DNA of 64,000 nt from the NCBI GenBank assembly GCA_964035545.1, contig OZ037767.1, forward strand, positions 8,236,207 to 8,300,206. The letters run 5' to 3'. This document shows positions 24,101 through 36,100 of the stretch, in pieces (positions within the stretch are counted from its first letter, which is position 1; each line of letters starts with the position of its first letter). The stretch comes from Bugula neritina. Its lineage: Eukaryota > Bryozoa > Gymnolaemata > Cheilostomatida > Bugulidae. The translations under genes were made by a program, and so were the position numbers. A model generated the notes under the pieces. It was not told where the DNA came from and made no database searches. It was given only the letters and a program-made list of their open reading frames with translations.

Positions 24101-27100
24101 TCATTGGCTACAGTCAAGTCAGTTATGTTCATCTGCATCGCAGTGTGTCGGTCGGTGTTTGTCGGGGAGTCCGTAAGTGTCGATAAGTGTATGTCGGACA
24201 GCATGTCTACCCCTGCTTCTGACATGCTGTCCCAGTTAGTCGTAGGTGTGTCAAGTAATGCCTGTATCTCGTCAGATACAGGCTCAGTCTCACCTGCAAT
24301 AGAGTATTTAAATTCATGTATTATTTGAATTACACCCTATGCGTGGGACTCCCGTTCCAAACGATATTGATAATCGAGTCTCACAGTCTGTCACTCACTG
24401 ATCGTATAATCAGCTGAGTCGACCGTCCCACTCTAACTATCAAATATTGTCTGAGGTCAGGAAATTCAACTTTATCATTATGACAAAGTGAGACTGCTGT
24501 CGCTACCAGAGTAAACTCTAATTAATTATTATAGAATTTCTAGTAGACTTACCCCCCAAAACAGTTGCTGCATTAGACATAATGATGCTGCTGTTTTCTT
24601 AGGGCTCGTAGATAGCCAAATTGTTTACTGCAAAAGACGTGCTGCCTGTTTGCTAGCTGTAATTGAAAAGGGCGCTCACAGCTAGAGTGCTTATGTAACA
24701 CCCTATACGCTGTTGAGTTGGCTACGCTCTGCTGACCCCCGGCTGACCTATTCAATCCGCCACTGGGTCGCCTGTTATCAATTACCTCGCTCCCCCAGAC
24801 TTGTTTGTGAATGTCGCCATGCTACAGAATACTGTGCATGTCGACCAAGTCACACAAGAAGTCTTTTAAATAAGATGGTGGCGCCCTGGTACGTTGGCTA
24901 CGGTCCAACGGTACCGGGGAGTTTGCTGCGACTGGTGACTCTTCCACCACGGGTGGTGTCGCCAGTACGGGGGGGTCCACCAGTACGGGTGGCCCTCCCC
25001 CAGCTGCCTCTCCCTCATTATTTTGAGGAATTTCCATCTCATCCGGAACGATGGGCCTGTCGACCGGCTCCACAGGTGGTGGGGCTGGCTCTGACAGGTC
25101 TTCAGGTGTGTCGGCCTCCTCTTCCTGGGGTGGAGGAGGCTGGGGCTGGTCGGCTGACGCATCAGCCGCCCCGTCCTGGTCTGGCAGTATCTCCTCGATC
25201 TCTCGATACGCCATGGGTCGCCCCCTCGTAGGAGGGCGCCTAGCTGGCTCTAAGAGAGGAGGTGCTTGACCTGCCGCATCAGGACTTGCCCAGTGAGGTT
25301 TTAGCCGTGCCTCGTTCTGGATCGACACTTGTCCAGACCGTTCCACTTTGTAGGTATGATTTGGCATTACCTCAATTACGCAGTAGGGACCTACGAACTT
25401 CGGCTGCAACTTGGCTGCCTGTCCGCGCCTGCGGCGATGACTGGTCATCCAGACCCAGTCCCCCACCTTGTATAAAGGTGGGTCGTCAGAGTCACCACTT
25501 CTGACCTGCCACTGCTGCTCACGTAGCACCTCGTGAGCCGTCCCCATGCGTTTTACGAGCTTGTCCACGTAGTCTTGGACATTGCTCTCAGGAGTCGGAA
25601 CATGATAGGTTACATGCTCAGGAACCCTGGTTTCTCTCCCCAGCATGAGAAAATTAGGGGTTTCCAGTGTACTGGAGTGAGGGGTACTACGGTACGCGCG
25701 CATGATCTGCGGCAACACCAAGTCCCACTCTTCCTGGCTCCTACCGATAAGCAGGCTTCTCAGAGAGTCCCCTAGCATTCGGTTGTTCCGCTCCACAACC
25801 CCGTTCCCTTGCGGGTGATACGGGGTCGTCCGACTCTGGTTTAGCCCCCACACTTTACAGATATCGCTCATGAGTTGCGACTGAAACTGGGAGCCTTGGT
25901 CAGAGTGTATCTGCTCCGGCAAGCCAAAATAGCAGAACACCTGCTGATCCAAGGCTCTGGCCACCGAGGGGGCCGACGCATCTGGAATAGCCAGTGCATC
26001 AGCCCACCGTGTGAAATGGTCAGTTAATACCAGTATCCAGTTATTACCTCTCGCTGTTGTGGGCATGGGGCCTACCAGATCGACAGCAACCACCTGCCAC
26101 GAACGACCGGCATGGAGGCGACACCTCCCTGCGGTCTCAGTGGGGCGGCCATGCTTGCTAGCTTGGCACACCTTGCACTTCCGCACCCGGAGTCGGACAT
26201 CCCGGGTCATACCGGGCCAAAACCACTGGAGTTGAAGACACCTAGTCACCCGGCTAGCTCCTGCGTGAGCTTGCTTATGGGTGTCCCAGATCAACTCCCG
26301 CCTCAGAGCTGACGGGCAGACTACCCTCTCTCGCTCACTGCGATTGGTGCCGGCTGCCAACGTAATCGTTAGCAGCCCATCGCTGTTGAACCTGAGGGAG
26401 TCCCAGCGGTCACAGAAGTACTTAAACTCAGTACTCTTCACTCGCTGTTCGGCCTCACTCGGCCGCCGTCCCTCCTTCTTGGCCCGGACTAGGTCAGCTA
26501 CCACTCCTGGTAGCGTGGACTGGAGCCGACATAGCTCCCTGACGTTCCGAAGCAACGTGGGGTTTGGGTGAAGGTTGTTAACAGCTTTGTTAGGAGATTC
26601 AGACAGGAGTTGCCCTTCTTCCCAGCTGTACACACCCGCTTTCCCCAACTGCGCTTCAACGTCTGAGCGAGGGGGTCCACCGTCCCTGCGCTCAATATTC
26701 TGGCATTGCTTACACCCATCTGCCTGGCGGCGACTGAGTCCATCTGCATTACCGTGTTTCTTACCGGGTCGATGCTCGATCCGATAGGAAAACTCTGCCA
26801 GGATCTCTAGCCAGCGCGCTACTTGGCTTGATGGTTTTGCCCGTCGACACAGCCATATCAGGGATGCATGATCCGTCCGAAGCCGGAATGTGCGCCCATA
26901 TAGATATGGTCTAAAGTGTTTGACCGCCTTGACTACTGCCAGGAGTTCCCTCCTGGTTGTACAGTAGTTCTTCTCAGGCGCCGACAGGGCCTTGCTATAG
27001 TAAGCCACCACATTATGGTTACTGGCATCAGTATCCAAAATGTACTCCTTCGCAGGGTCAGGATACGCCAAGATGGGTGCTTCCACCAGGCGATTCTTCA

Positions 27101-30100
27101 GGTGGTCAAATGCCTTCTGCTCGGCCTGCGTCCACTGCCATCGCACCCCCTTTGCGGTCAGCCGATTTAACGGCTGTGCAATTCCGGCGAAGTCTGGTAT
27201 GTACTGACGATAGTACTCTATCACTCCCAGGAATGCCCGCAATTCAGGGAGGTCGACAGGGACGGCCCAGTCCCTCACAGTCCGTACCTTCTCGAGGTCG
27301 GTGGCAACCCCGTCTCGACCAACTACATGGCCCAGGTACTTAACCTCGCGTTGCAGTAATGCACACTTCAAGGGCTTGAGCTTCAGGCCCGCATCTCGGA
27401 GTCTGTCGAACACCTCCCTGAGTCGACTGACATGTGTGTCGAAGTCGGGGGAGATGATGATGACATCATCGAGATAGATGAGCAAGGTCTTCCAGTGCAG
27501 TCCACTCAGGACCTGCTCCATGAGTCGCTGGAAGGTGGCTGGTGCGGACGTAAGTCCGAATGGCAACACCTTCCATTTCCAGAGCCCATCCCACGTTATA
27601 AACGCGGCCTTGTCCTGTGCTTCAGGACTCAGGGGCACCTGCCAATACCCGCTTAGCAAGTCCAATGTGCTGAAGAACTTGCTACCAGCTAAGGCATCGA
27701 GCGACTCATCGATCCTCGGGAGAGGGTAAGCGTCCTGGATGGTCACGCTGTTCAGCCTGCGATAGTCAACGCAAAACCTCCAGCTACCATTCTTTTTCCG
27801 AACCAGAACAACTGGAGATCTCCAGGCCCCATGGCCTGGCTCGATCAGGTCCCGGTTCAGAAGGTCTTGCACCTGACGGCTCACTTCTCTTTCCTTCTCT
27901 TTCCGGGCGTCGTCCGCTGTTTCCAGCGCGGGCCCTACATCCTCCTCTTGCACGAAGTGGAACTTCCCTACTAGATACCCAGCCGATAATTCTACCGGCT
28001 CCGTGAAAGGGTTTACGCACTGGACCAGGAACTCCCTCCGCTCATCCAGTCTATTCAGACTGTTAGCGAGCTGGACGCCCCCCAGTGCACCTTCCACCAC
28101 TCCGAGCTCGGAGAATTCCTTACAGTTCACCCTGCAGCGAACTGTAGCCCGAGAGCGCCCAGGTACAGTACAGCGCTGTACCACCTGCACTCCCCCCACC
28201 AAGGGTCGGCCAAATCAGACGACACAGGCCAGCTCACGCCCCGCCATCACTACTGCCGACTTGCTAAAGTCTATGTAGCACCTGTGTCGTTTCAGAAATG
28301 GCATGCCCAAGATGGCATCCTCCTTGAGTTGACTGACGATGAAGGTCTCACTGATTGTCCGATCACGGACTCTACCAGTCAACTGGATTACCCCATAGAA
28401 AGGAATACACGACCCGTCCGCCAACGTGCCGTGCTCCCCTTCACATGGTTCTAGGCTAGCCCTGTCCCTGGCACTGAGAGTGTCGAATAGACGTCGACTC
28501 AGTAGATATGTGGTGCACCCAGTATCCAACAGGAATGTGACAGCTTTGCCAGCAAGTTTGCCGGGGAGGAAATAGCTGCTTCCATATGGCTGAGCGCTCA
28601 CTGAGCGATTTGTCTCTTGAGGCGACACCTCATGTGCATGGAGTTGGAGATGCACCTGTGCTTTTCGGTTGCGAGGGGGTTGTCGACGTTGCATGGGCGG
28701 GCAGGGTACGTCTCGGTCTCGCTCACACACGGGCGGCCGAGTGAATTCTCGGACTGATGCTCGTGTGGGCAACCGAGGAAAATCCCTGTTGTGCTCCCAT
28801 TCGTCGTTCACTCCCTCATCAAGCAAACCTTCAAAGCGGTTTTTGAGTGCCCAAGCCGGAGGTATTGGTGGGCCTTGCGGCCGACTCACTCTCCTTGGGG
28901 CTTGCCACTCTGGCGAAGGCGGCCTCCTCACCCGGTGGGGTGTGGGCCTTGGCTTCTGCCTTGGGGGGTTAAACTGGGGCCCACGGTAGGCGGAAGTTAC
29001 CGTGGGCCGTCGCTGTTTAACCGCCTCCCACTGCCGCGGGGGCAATTTCGTATGAGGTGCCCACCACTACCACAGCCCCAGCATACGGGGCCGCGCCTGT
29101 CGTCGACAGCTACCGATGACCTCCTGGGTCTCTCGGCTGTCGCCTGCTGGCGCAGTTGCCTGATCTCGGCTAGCAGTTCTCGAATCAAGCTCGTGGTCAA
29201 GCTAGTAGATTCGTCTGCTGCTGCCGCTGCGCCTTGAACAGCTGTCTTCACCGGCGATGTCGACACGTCGTCTGCCCCGACCTGCTGCACTGTCGCACCA
29301 GGTCGACTTGCACTGTCGGCTTGGAAATAGGCATTCCCAAGCCTTAGAGCTCTCTCCATAGTCTCAACTTCGGCCACCAGCAGATGCTGTTTTAGACCGA
29401 GGTTGTTAATAGACTGGAGGAATGCATCCAGTGCTAGGCTCTGTCGACTGTCGGCAGGCAAGTCGCTGTAAGCAACTTGTGCCAGTCGTTTGACTGCGGT
29501 AGCATGCTCTCGTAGATTGGTCTTAGGATTTCTTCTAAGACTCTGCAGTTGCACACGAGCATCTCGAGCGGTTAATCCAAACCGAGCTCAGAGTGCTTCA
29601 AATATGTCACCGACATTCTGGCTTATCCCATAGGGTTTAGCCGGCCCTGTCAGACACAACCGCAGCTGGATCAGAGTAACCCTATTCGGCCATCCGCAGA
29701 TGTCCGCCACATCACTAAACTCAGTGATGAATTGCTCCACATCTTCTTCCCCTGAGAAGATGGGAGCCCGCAAGTGGTACCTGTCCATAGGCAGCGCTGG
29801 GCCGCCTATGTAATCCTCCTCTACTGCTGCTGGCTCCTGTCTGGGCGCGTCGACGACTTCGTCGGCCATCTTACTCTCTGGCAAGGAGCATTTGTATTAA
29901 GTGGGATCCCACCGCTGCCACCACTGTAGTGAATTTTGCCAGTTCACTATTATTATGTGTGGGTCGACTTAAACAAAGCCACTACACCAGGTTGTTTACG
30001 CTAAGATAACTTTATTATTTACACGAATACAAGACGGTTATTTATTGCTAGCATGAATAGAAAACGATTACATAATTAGTGAGCTTTAATACACAACTAC

Positions 30101-33100
30101 TCTAAATGAAGTCCCAAGCTGCTCTGCCGGCTAGCTACTCAGCGCACTGCAACTACGAGTAGCTAGCCCCACATGCTATCAATTAGTGTGACTGTCCTGA
30201 TTGGTGGTTACTAGTGGTGCCACTGCTGTCCATAGCTACAATCCGACAGGGTAGAACTCACAATATAATAAACAATATAGAGTGAACCTTTTCGATTATT
30301 ACAATAATGATTGCACTACTAAAATCCATCACAATATTGTAATGTGATTACGTAGTATAATAATGGGGTCGTCCCCTCTTGTATGGAATACTTTTAACTA
30401 TGTTCTACTATCCAATCAGAGGGACCGGAAGACAAGGTTCCGGTCAAGTGACTGTGCGCGGGTTAGCTAGCAGAAACCATGTGTTGTTGAGAGCAGGGAC
30501 TCGTAGTAGTAACGGAGAGTGATTGGCAATTATTGGATGAAGCCAAGCAGAACAATTTAATTTAGTTAGTTAGCGTATACTTGCCGTGATGTAAAGTAAC
30601 CTTGTACTAATGCTTATAAAGATTTTTACGCCATTCATTACAGTTTTATAATAAAGTCTTACACACGAAAACATCAGTGAATTGCTTGTGACTAGATGCA
30701 GATTGCTCACTAGAAGCCCACACAAACATTGTGCTTCGCACAACAGTGGTGGCAGCAGTGGGATCTTTCTAGCTGAGACAATGAAGAGACGGAGAATATG
30801 ACAGAGCACACAACGAAGCACCCGGGAGGTAAGCCACCTAGTTTCTTGCATATGGAGGAGGTGTATAGAAGTAAACTGACCGCTCCTACCCTCACGGGTG
30901 TAGAAGATGTAGAGCAATTCATTGAAGAATTCCACGATGTAGCAAATGTCGCTCAATGGCCGCCACAAGTAGCCCTCGTCAAGCTGCGGGAAGTATTGAC
31001 GGAGCGCTAGACCGTTTGGACAAGGACGGAGCGTGGCGGAAATATTCACTACACTACGGAGCCGTTTTGGCACCTCCGCTCTGGAAGCCAGTGCTACAAG
31101 TGCTACAAGTGCTACAAGTGCTACAAGTGCTACGCCAGGCGGAAGGCACTTCGCTCCGCGACCACGTTGCCTTAATGACGAGGCTGGCACGGAGCGCGTA
31201 CAGCGACCTGCCAGAAGCACACAGACGGAACTTTACTCTCATTGACTTTATGCAATCCGTAAAAGATGTGGGTCTTTGCCACCAACTACAGGCAAAGGGA
31301 GTGACCACCCTAGAAAGTGCCCTGCAAGTCGGAGAAGACTGCCTCCGGGCAGAACGGTTACATACAGGGAAACCAGAAAGCACACAAGTCACGGCGGAGA
31401 GGGCCCAATCACTCGTAGGGAAGATGGGCCAGCTGAGTACCAGGCTGAAACAGATGGCAAAGACCCAGGAAGAAAGAACCCAGGAAGAGAGAACAACGCC
31501 AGGTTAGGCAGAAACCACGACGGACCACCCGCCCTACTGGGCGACAGGAGCCGTTTGTGCTACCACTCACCAACCGCTTTAGCCAGCTACCGGAGACGGA
31601 GCTGGCCGGCGAGGTCTCTCGGGACATCGGAAGGGAACTAAACACCCCTCCGCCGAAGAAGCGGCGCCCGCCTACCACCAAACGGACACCACGCCGTTTG
31701 ACCGAGGCTACGCATGCTGGGGAAGTAAGGTTGCAGCCGCATGGGGAGAGCTACTTCCTGCCCGGGAAGGTAGCTGGCAAGGCTGTTACATTCTTGCTGG
31801 ACTCCGGTTGCAACACGAATCTCCTCAGCCGACGAGTCTTCGATGCCCTCCCTGCTCAGGTGAGGAAGGGGTTAGCTCCCTACACCGGGGAACCTGGCAC
31901 CCTCGCAGACGGGTCGTGTATCCCTTTCTACGGTGTTGTAGAGCTGCCTGGTCGCGTCCGCGACCAGGCCGTCCAAGAGACATTTATCCTCAGTCAGCTG
32001 GAAGAGGATGCTATCCTGGGGACGCCGTTCTTGAAACGACACCAGTGCCACATGGACTTCCATAAGTCCGCCATACTAATGGCAGGCCGGGAGCTCTCTT
32101 GTGTCGACAAGTTTGATCGCCCCCTGGTCGGGGGCGTGCAGGTGGTCCGTAACTGTACGGTACCCGGCCGCTCCCGGGCGACCACTCACTGCAGAGTGAA
32201 TGACCGCCAGCTCTCTGGATTAGGGGTTGTCGAAGGAACGCACCCGAGAATCCAACTCGCCAGCAGATTAAATTGGCTGACTGACCGGGGGAGATCTTGT
32301 TGCAGTGCGTCAACCCCTTTTCAGAGTCGGTGACACTACCGTCTGGATCCCTATTGGGCCGTTTCCACACGGTCCAAGAGGGAGACATAGGACCGTCGCT
32401 GGGCGAAGTGACGGAGGGTCGCCAAGAGCGCCCGTCTGTATGGCGGGGGACCGTCCCGGAACACGTCCAAGAACTATATGAGTCAGCCTGCGAAGGCTGT
32501 GCGGGCAACAAGGAGCGCCAGGCTATGGCCCAGTTGCTGCGCCAGTATGGGGACGTGTTCAGCAGCGGAGACCAGGACATGGGCTTAACCAAAGCCGTCT
32601 GTCACGAGATACCGCTAGCTGCCGGGACTTTGCCTATCCGCCAACCCACCCGGAGACTGGGACCAGTGAAAGAAAAAGGAGGTCAGCCGACAAGTCCGAG
32701 ATCTTTGGGACCGCGGCATCATAGAGCCTGCACATAGTGCGTTGAGCTCGCCGGTCGTCCTGGTCCGGAAGAAAAACAGCAGTTGGCGGTTCTGTGTGGA
32801 TTACCGCAAACTTAACAGCGTGACCATACAGGACGCCTACCCTCTACCTCGGATCGATGAATCCCTGGACGCCTTAGCCGGCAGCAAGTACTTCAGTACT
32901 TTAGACTTGCTGAGCGGTTACTGGCAAGTCCCCCTCAGTCCCGACGCCCAGGAAAAAGCGGCGTTCATCACCAGAGACGGGCTGTGGAAGTGGAAGGTAC
33001 TGCCCTTTGGGTTAACCTCTGCTCCTGCTACCTTCCAGCGGCTCATGGAACAGGTCCTCAGCGGCCTCCACTGGAAGACGCTGCTCGTCTACCTCGAGGA

Positions 33101-36100
33101 CGTCATCGTGATCTCCCCAGACTTCGCGACCCACGTCAGTCGTCTGAGGGAGGTCTTCGAACGACTCCGAGGTGCTGGTCTCAAGCTCAAACCTTCCAAA
33201 TGCGCTCTCTTGCATCCGGAGGTGAAGTACCTAGGGCACGTAGTCGGCCGTGAGGGCTTGGCGACGGACCCTGACAAGGTGCGGGCTGTGGCCGACTGGG
33301 TCACCCCCCAGGATTTGACCGGACTCCGGGCTTTCCTGGGGCTGGTAGGGTATTATAGACAATACATACCAGACTTTGCGGGAGTTGCACAGCCGTTAAA
33401 TCGGCTCACCGCAAAAGGGGTGGCCTGGCAGTGGACAGCCGTCGAACAGAGGGCATTCGACAGTCTCAAGCGCCGCTTGCTAGAGGCTCCAATTCTGGCC
33501 TACCCAGACCCCGCTCTGGAGTATATCCTTGACACAGACGCCAGTGACCAGAATGTTGGCGCTGTGCTGTCACAGGTACAAGAGGGCCGGGAAGTAGTCA
33601 TAGCTTATTACAGCAAATCACTCTCACCTCCAGAGCGCAATTACTGCACCACTCGCAAGGAGTTGCTGGTAGTAATCAAGTCAGTGAAACACTTCCGGCC
33701 TTATCTCTACGGTAGGCCGTTCCGCTTGCGGACGGACCACGCCTCCTTGATCTGGCTGTGTAAGAGAGCTGAGCCGTCCAGTCAAGTCGCCCGATGGCTC
33801 GAAGTCCTGGCCGAGTTTTCATACCGGATCAAACATCGACCCGGTAGGAAACACGGCAATGCAGACGGGCTGAGCCGGCGGCCGGACGAGGGGTGTAAAC
33901 AGTGTCATCATTTTGAGAGAAGGGATGGGGGTCCCCCAAGATCTGAGTTGGTGACACTGGAACACTTTGAGGTGAGCTACGACTGGGACCAAGGTCGACT
34001 CCGACCGAGGGATCCTAATCCACCGGAGGCTGTCAACCATCTCCGCGCCAACCCTGTCTTGGCTCGCAATGTTAGAGAGCTGCAGAAACTCCAGGAGGAC
34101 CTCCCTGGGGTAGTAGCTGACATATATCGAGCTAAACGGGAAGGGCGACGACCCAGTGAAGAACAGCTACGGCAAGGGTGCGCCGAATTACGGCTGTACT
34201 GCCAACGCTGGGACTCTCTGCGGATCGGGCCAGACGGTCTACTGACCATCACCTTTGCCACCGACCAGAGTAACCATGGTCGAGAAAGGGTGATCTGCCC
34301 AGCCGCCATCCGCCGAGAGCTAGTATGGGACACCCACCGACAGGCTCACGCCGGAGCTCAGAGGGTGCTTATCAAGCTAAGGCTCCGGTGGCATTGGCCC
34401 AACATGGAGCGTGACGTCCGCCTAAGGATCAAGCAATGCACAGGATAGTTAAGGGCAACCTTTTAGCTGCAACTGCCTTGCTGAGGTTTGCATTGTAATC
34501 ATATAAGAATTCAGTACCAGTAAAATAAAATCTCAACTAATTGTGCTAGAGTCAAAATTTAAAAACTATGTTATAGATCTTCTTTTTCTCCAGTGTAAGT
34601 TTTTTGGAAATTTCAATTTTCATTTTTTTTGTGAAGTTATAGACAAAAAACTGCCCAATTTTGGCCAATTTTGCCTGAAAAGCTGACTTTTCAGTACCAG
34701 TAAAATATCTCAGCAGCAAAGCATGATATCTGAATAAAAATTGCACTGCTGGAATCCTGAGATATTTCTCCAGTGTTATTTTTTTTCTTTTTCCAATAAC
34801 TCTGCTAGATTGCTCATAAATTGGTGATTTATACACTGAAAATGCCATATTTTCTCATAAGAAACTAGCAGCGCGCAGAACTTCACGCTTCACTGAGCAC
34901 GTAGGGATGAGAAGATATTGGCGTCTATATAATAATTACAGACTAGCTAGCTGGCAGGCTATAATAAATAGCTCGCTTTGTACTTTGTTTATGTAGCACC
35001 CATAATGGAATGTTGATATATTACGCAGCCCTAATGAAGATTGGTGCTTATTGGTTGTAGTTTAATCTTAGGCTAAACAATTACAAGTAGGCAACACGCA
35101 TGCCACCCGCAGCGCAATATTATTCAAGAACCTGAACTACATTTTGAATGAAATTTATGATATTCTTAGTGAGGATGCCCTTAACTATCCTGTGTGCGAA
35201 GTCTGCCAGGCCAGCAAGCATGGCCGTCTCCCTAGGGAGGCGGGACGGCGTAGGCTCTATGCTGGCAGGCCTTGGCAGGTGGTGGCTGTTGACTTGGTCG
35301 GACCCATGCCTCTCACCCCCAGAGGAAACAGTTGGATTCTAGTGCTGACTGACCACTTCACTAGGTGGGCAGACGCACTGGCTATTCCAGACGCGTCTGC
35401 CCCGACAGTGGCCAGCACACTAGACCAGCGTGTATTCTGCTACTTTGGGTTGCCCGAGCAACTACACTCGGACCAGGGGTCGCAATTTTAGTCCCAACTG
35501 ATGAGCGACCTCTGCCGCCTCTGGGGTGTAAACCAAAGTAGGACCACTCCATACCACCCTCAAGGTAACGGAGTGGTCGAACGCAACAACCGGATGCTGG
35601 GCGACGCACTCCGCAGTCTATTACTCGGCCGAGGCCAGGAGGAATGGGATCTCGTGTTGCCACAGGTTATGAGGGCTTATCGCAGCACGCCCCATACCAG
35701 CACCGGCGAGACCCCCAACTTCTTCACCCTCGGTCGTGAGACACGGGTGCCCGACCACCTCGCCTATCATACTCCGGAACCAGAATACTCTGTCCATGAG
35801 TACGCTGGGGAAATGATAGAGCGTCTGAGAGTCGCACACGAAATACTGCGAGATAAGCAGTGGCAGGTGCGACAGGAAGACGCTGATGAACCACCCCTCT
35901 ACCAGACCGGGGACTGGGTCTGGATGATCAACTACCATAGGCGTCGAGGACAGGCGGCTAAATTACAGCCTAAGTTTGTAGGACCCTACGTAGTAGTTGA
36001 GGTGATGCCCAATCACACTTACAAGTTGGAGCGGTCTGGACAGGTATCTGTCCAGAATGAACCCCGCTTGAAACCCTATTGGGCTAGCCCAGGTGCGGCC

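Larger units (their letters stand above)
22708..30333 (-). mobile_element. Ty3/gypsy LTR retrotransposon A
   Basis: A 7,626-bp element with two 409-bp LTRs differing at about five sites and a 4-bp target duplication ATAT (22704-22707 and 30334-30337). Order on the minus strand: 5' LTR, tRNA-Leu primer site, gag, pol, a short exon plus intron, ORF3, polypurine tract and 3' LTR. Integrase follows reverse transcriptase and RNase H, which defines the Ty3/gypsy order. It is the same family as D, in opposite orientation. Gag and Pol are broken by two TGA codons and two in-frame Pol deletions. ORF3 is open. It lies within an intron of the mucin-like gene in the sense orientation. Confidence 0.95.

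Noticed and set aside
23371-24293. Envelope glycoprotein in the env position
   Set aside because: No signal peptide, no membrane helix and no furin-type or fusion-peptide region. Two zinc fingers and a coiled coil are present instead.
30570-31220. 216-codon minus-strand ORF over the B LTR and gag
   Set aside because: It is antisense to the LTR and gag, and includes the translated 9-bp repeat (VALVALVAL). No independent support.
34552-34848. 98-codon ORF inside the 756-bp transposon, also open in copy 2 (57563-57859)
   Set aside because: Most of the nucleotide differences between the copies change the amino acid and the product is low-complexity and basic. This is not what purifying selection gives, and it has no transposase motif.
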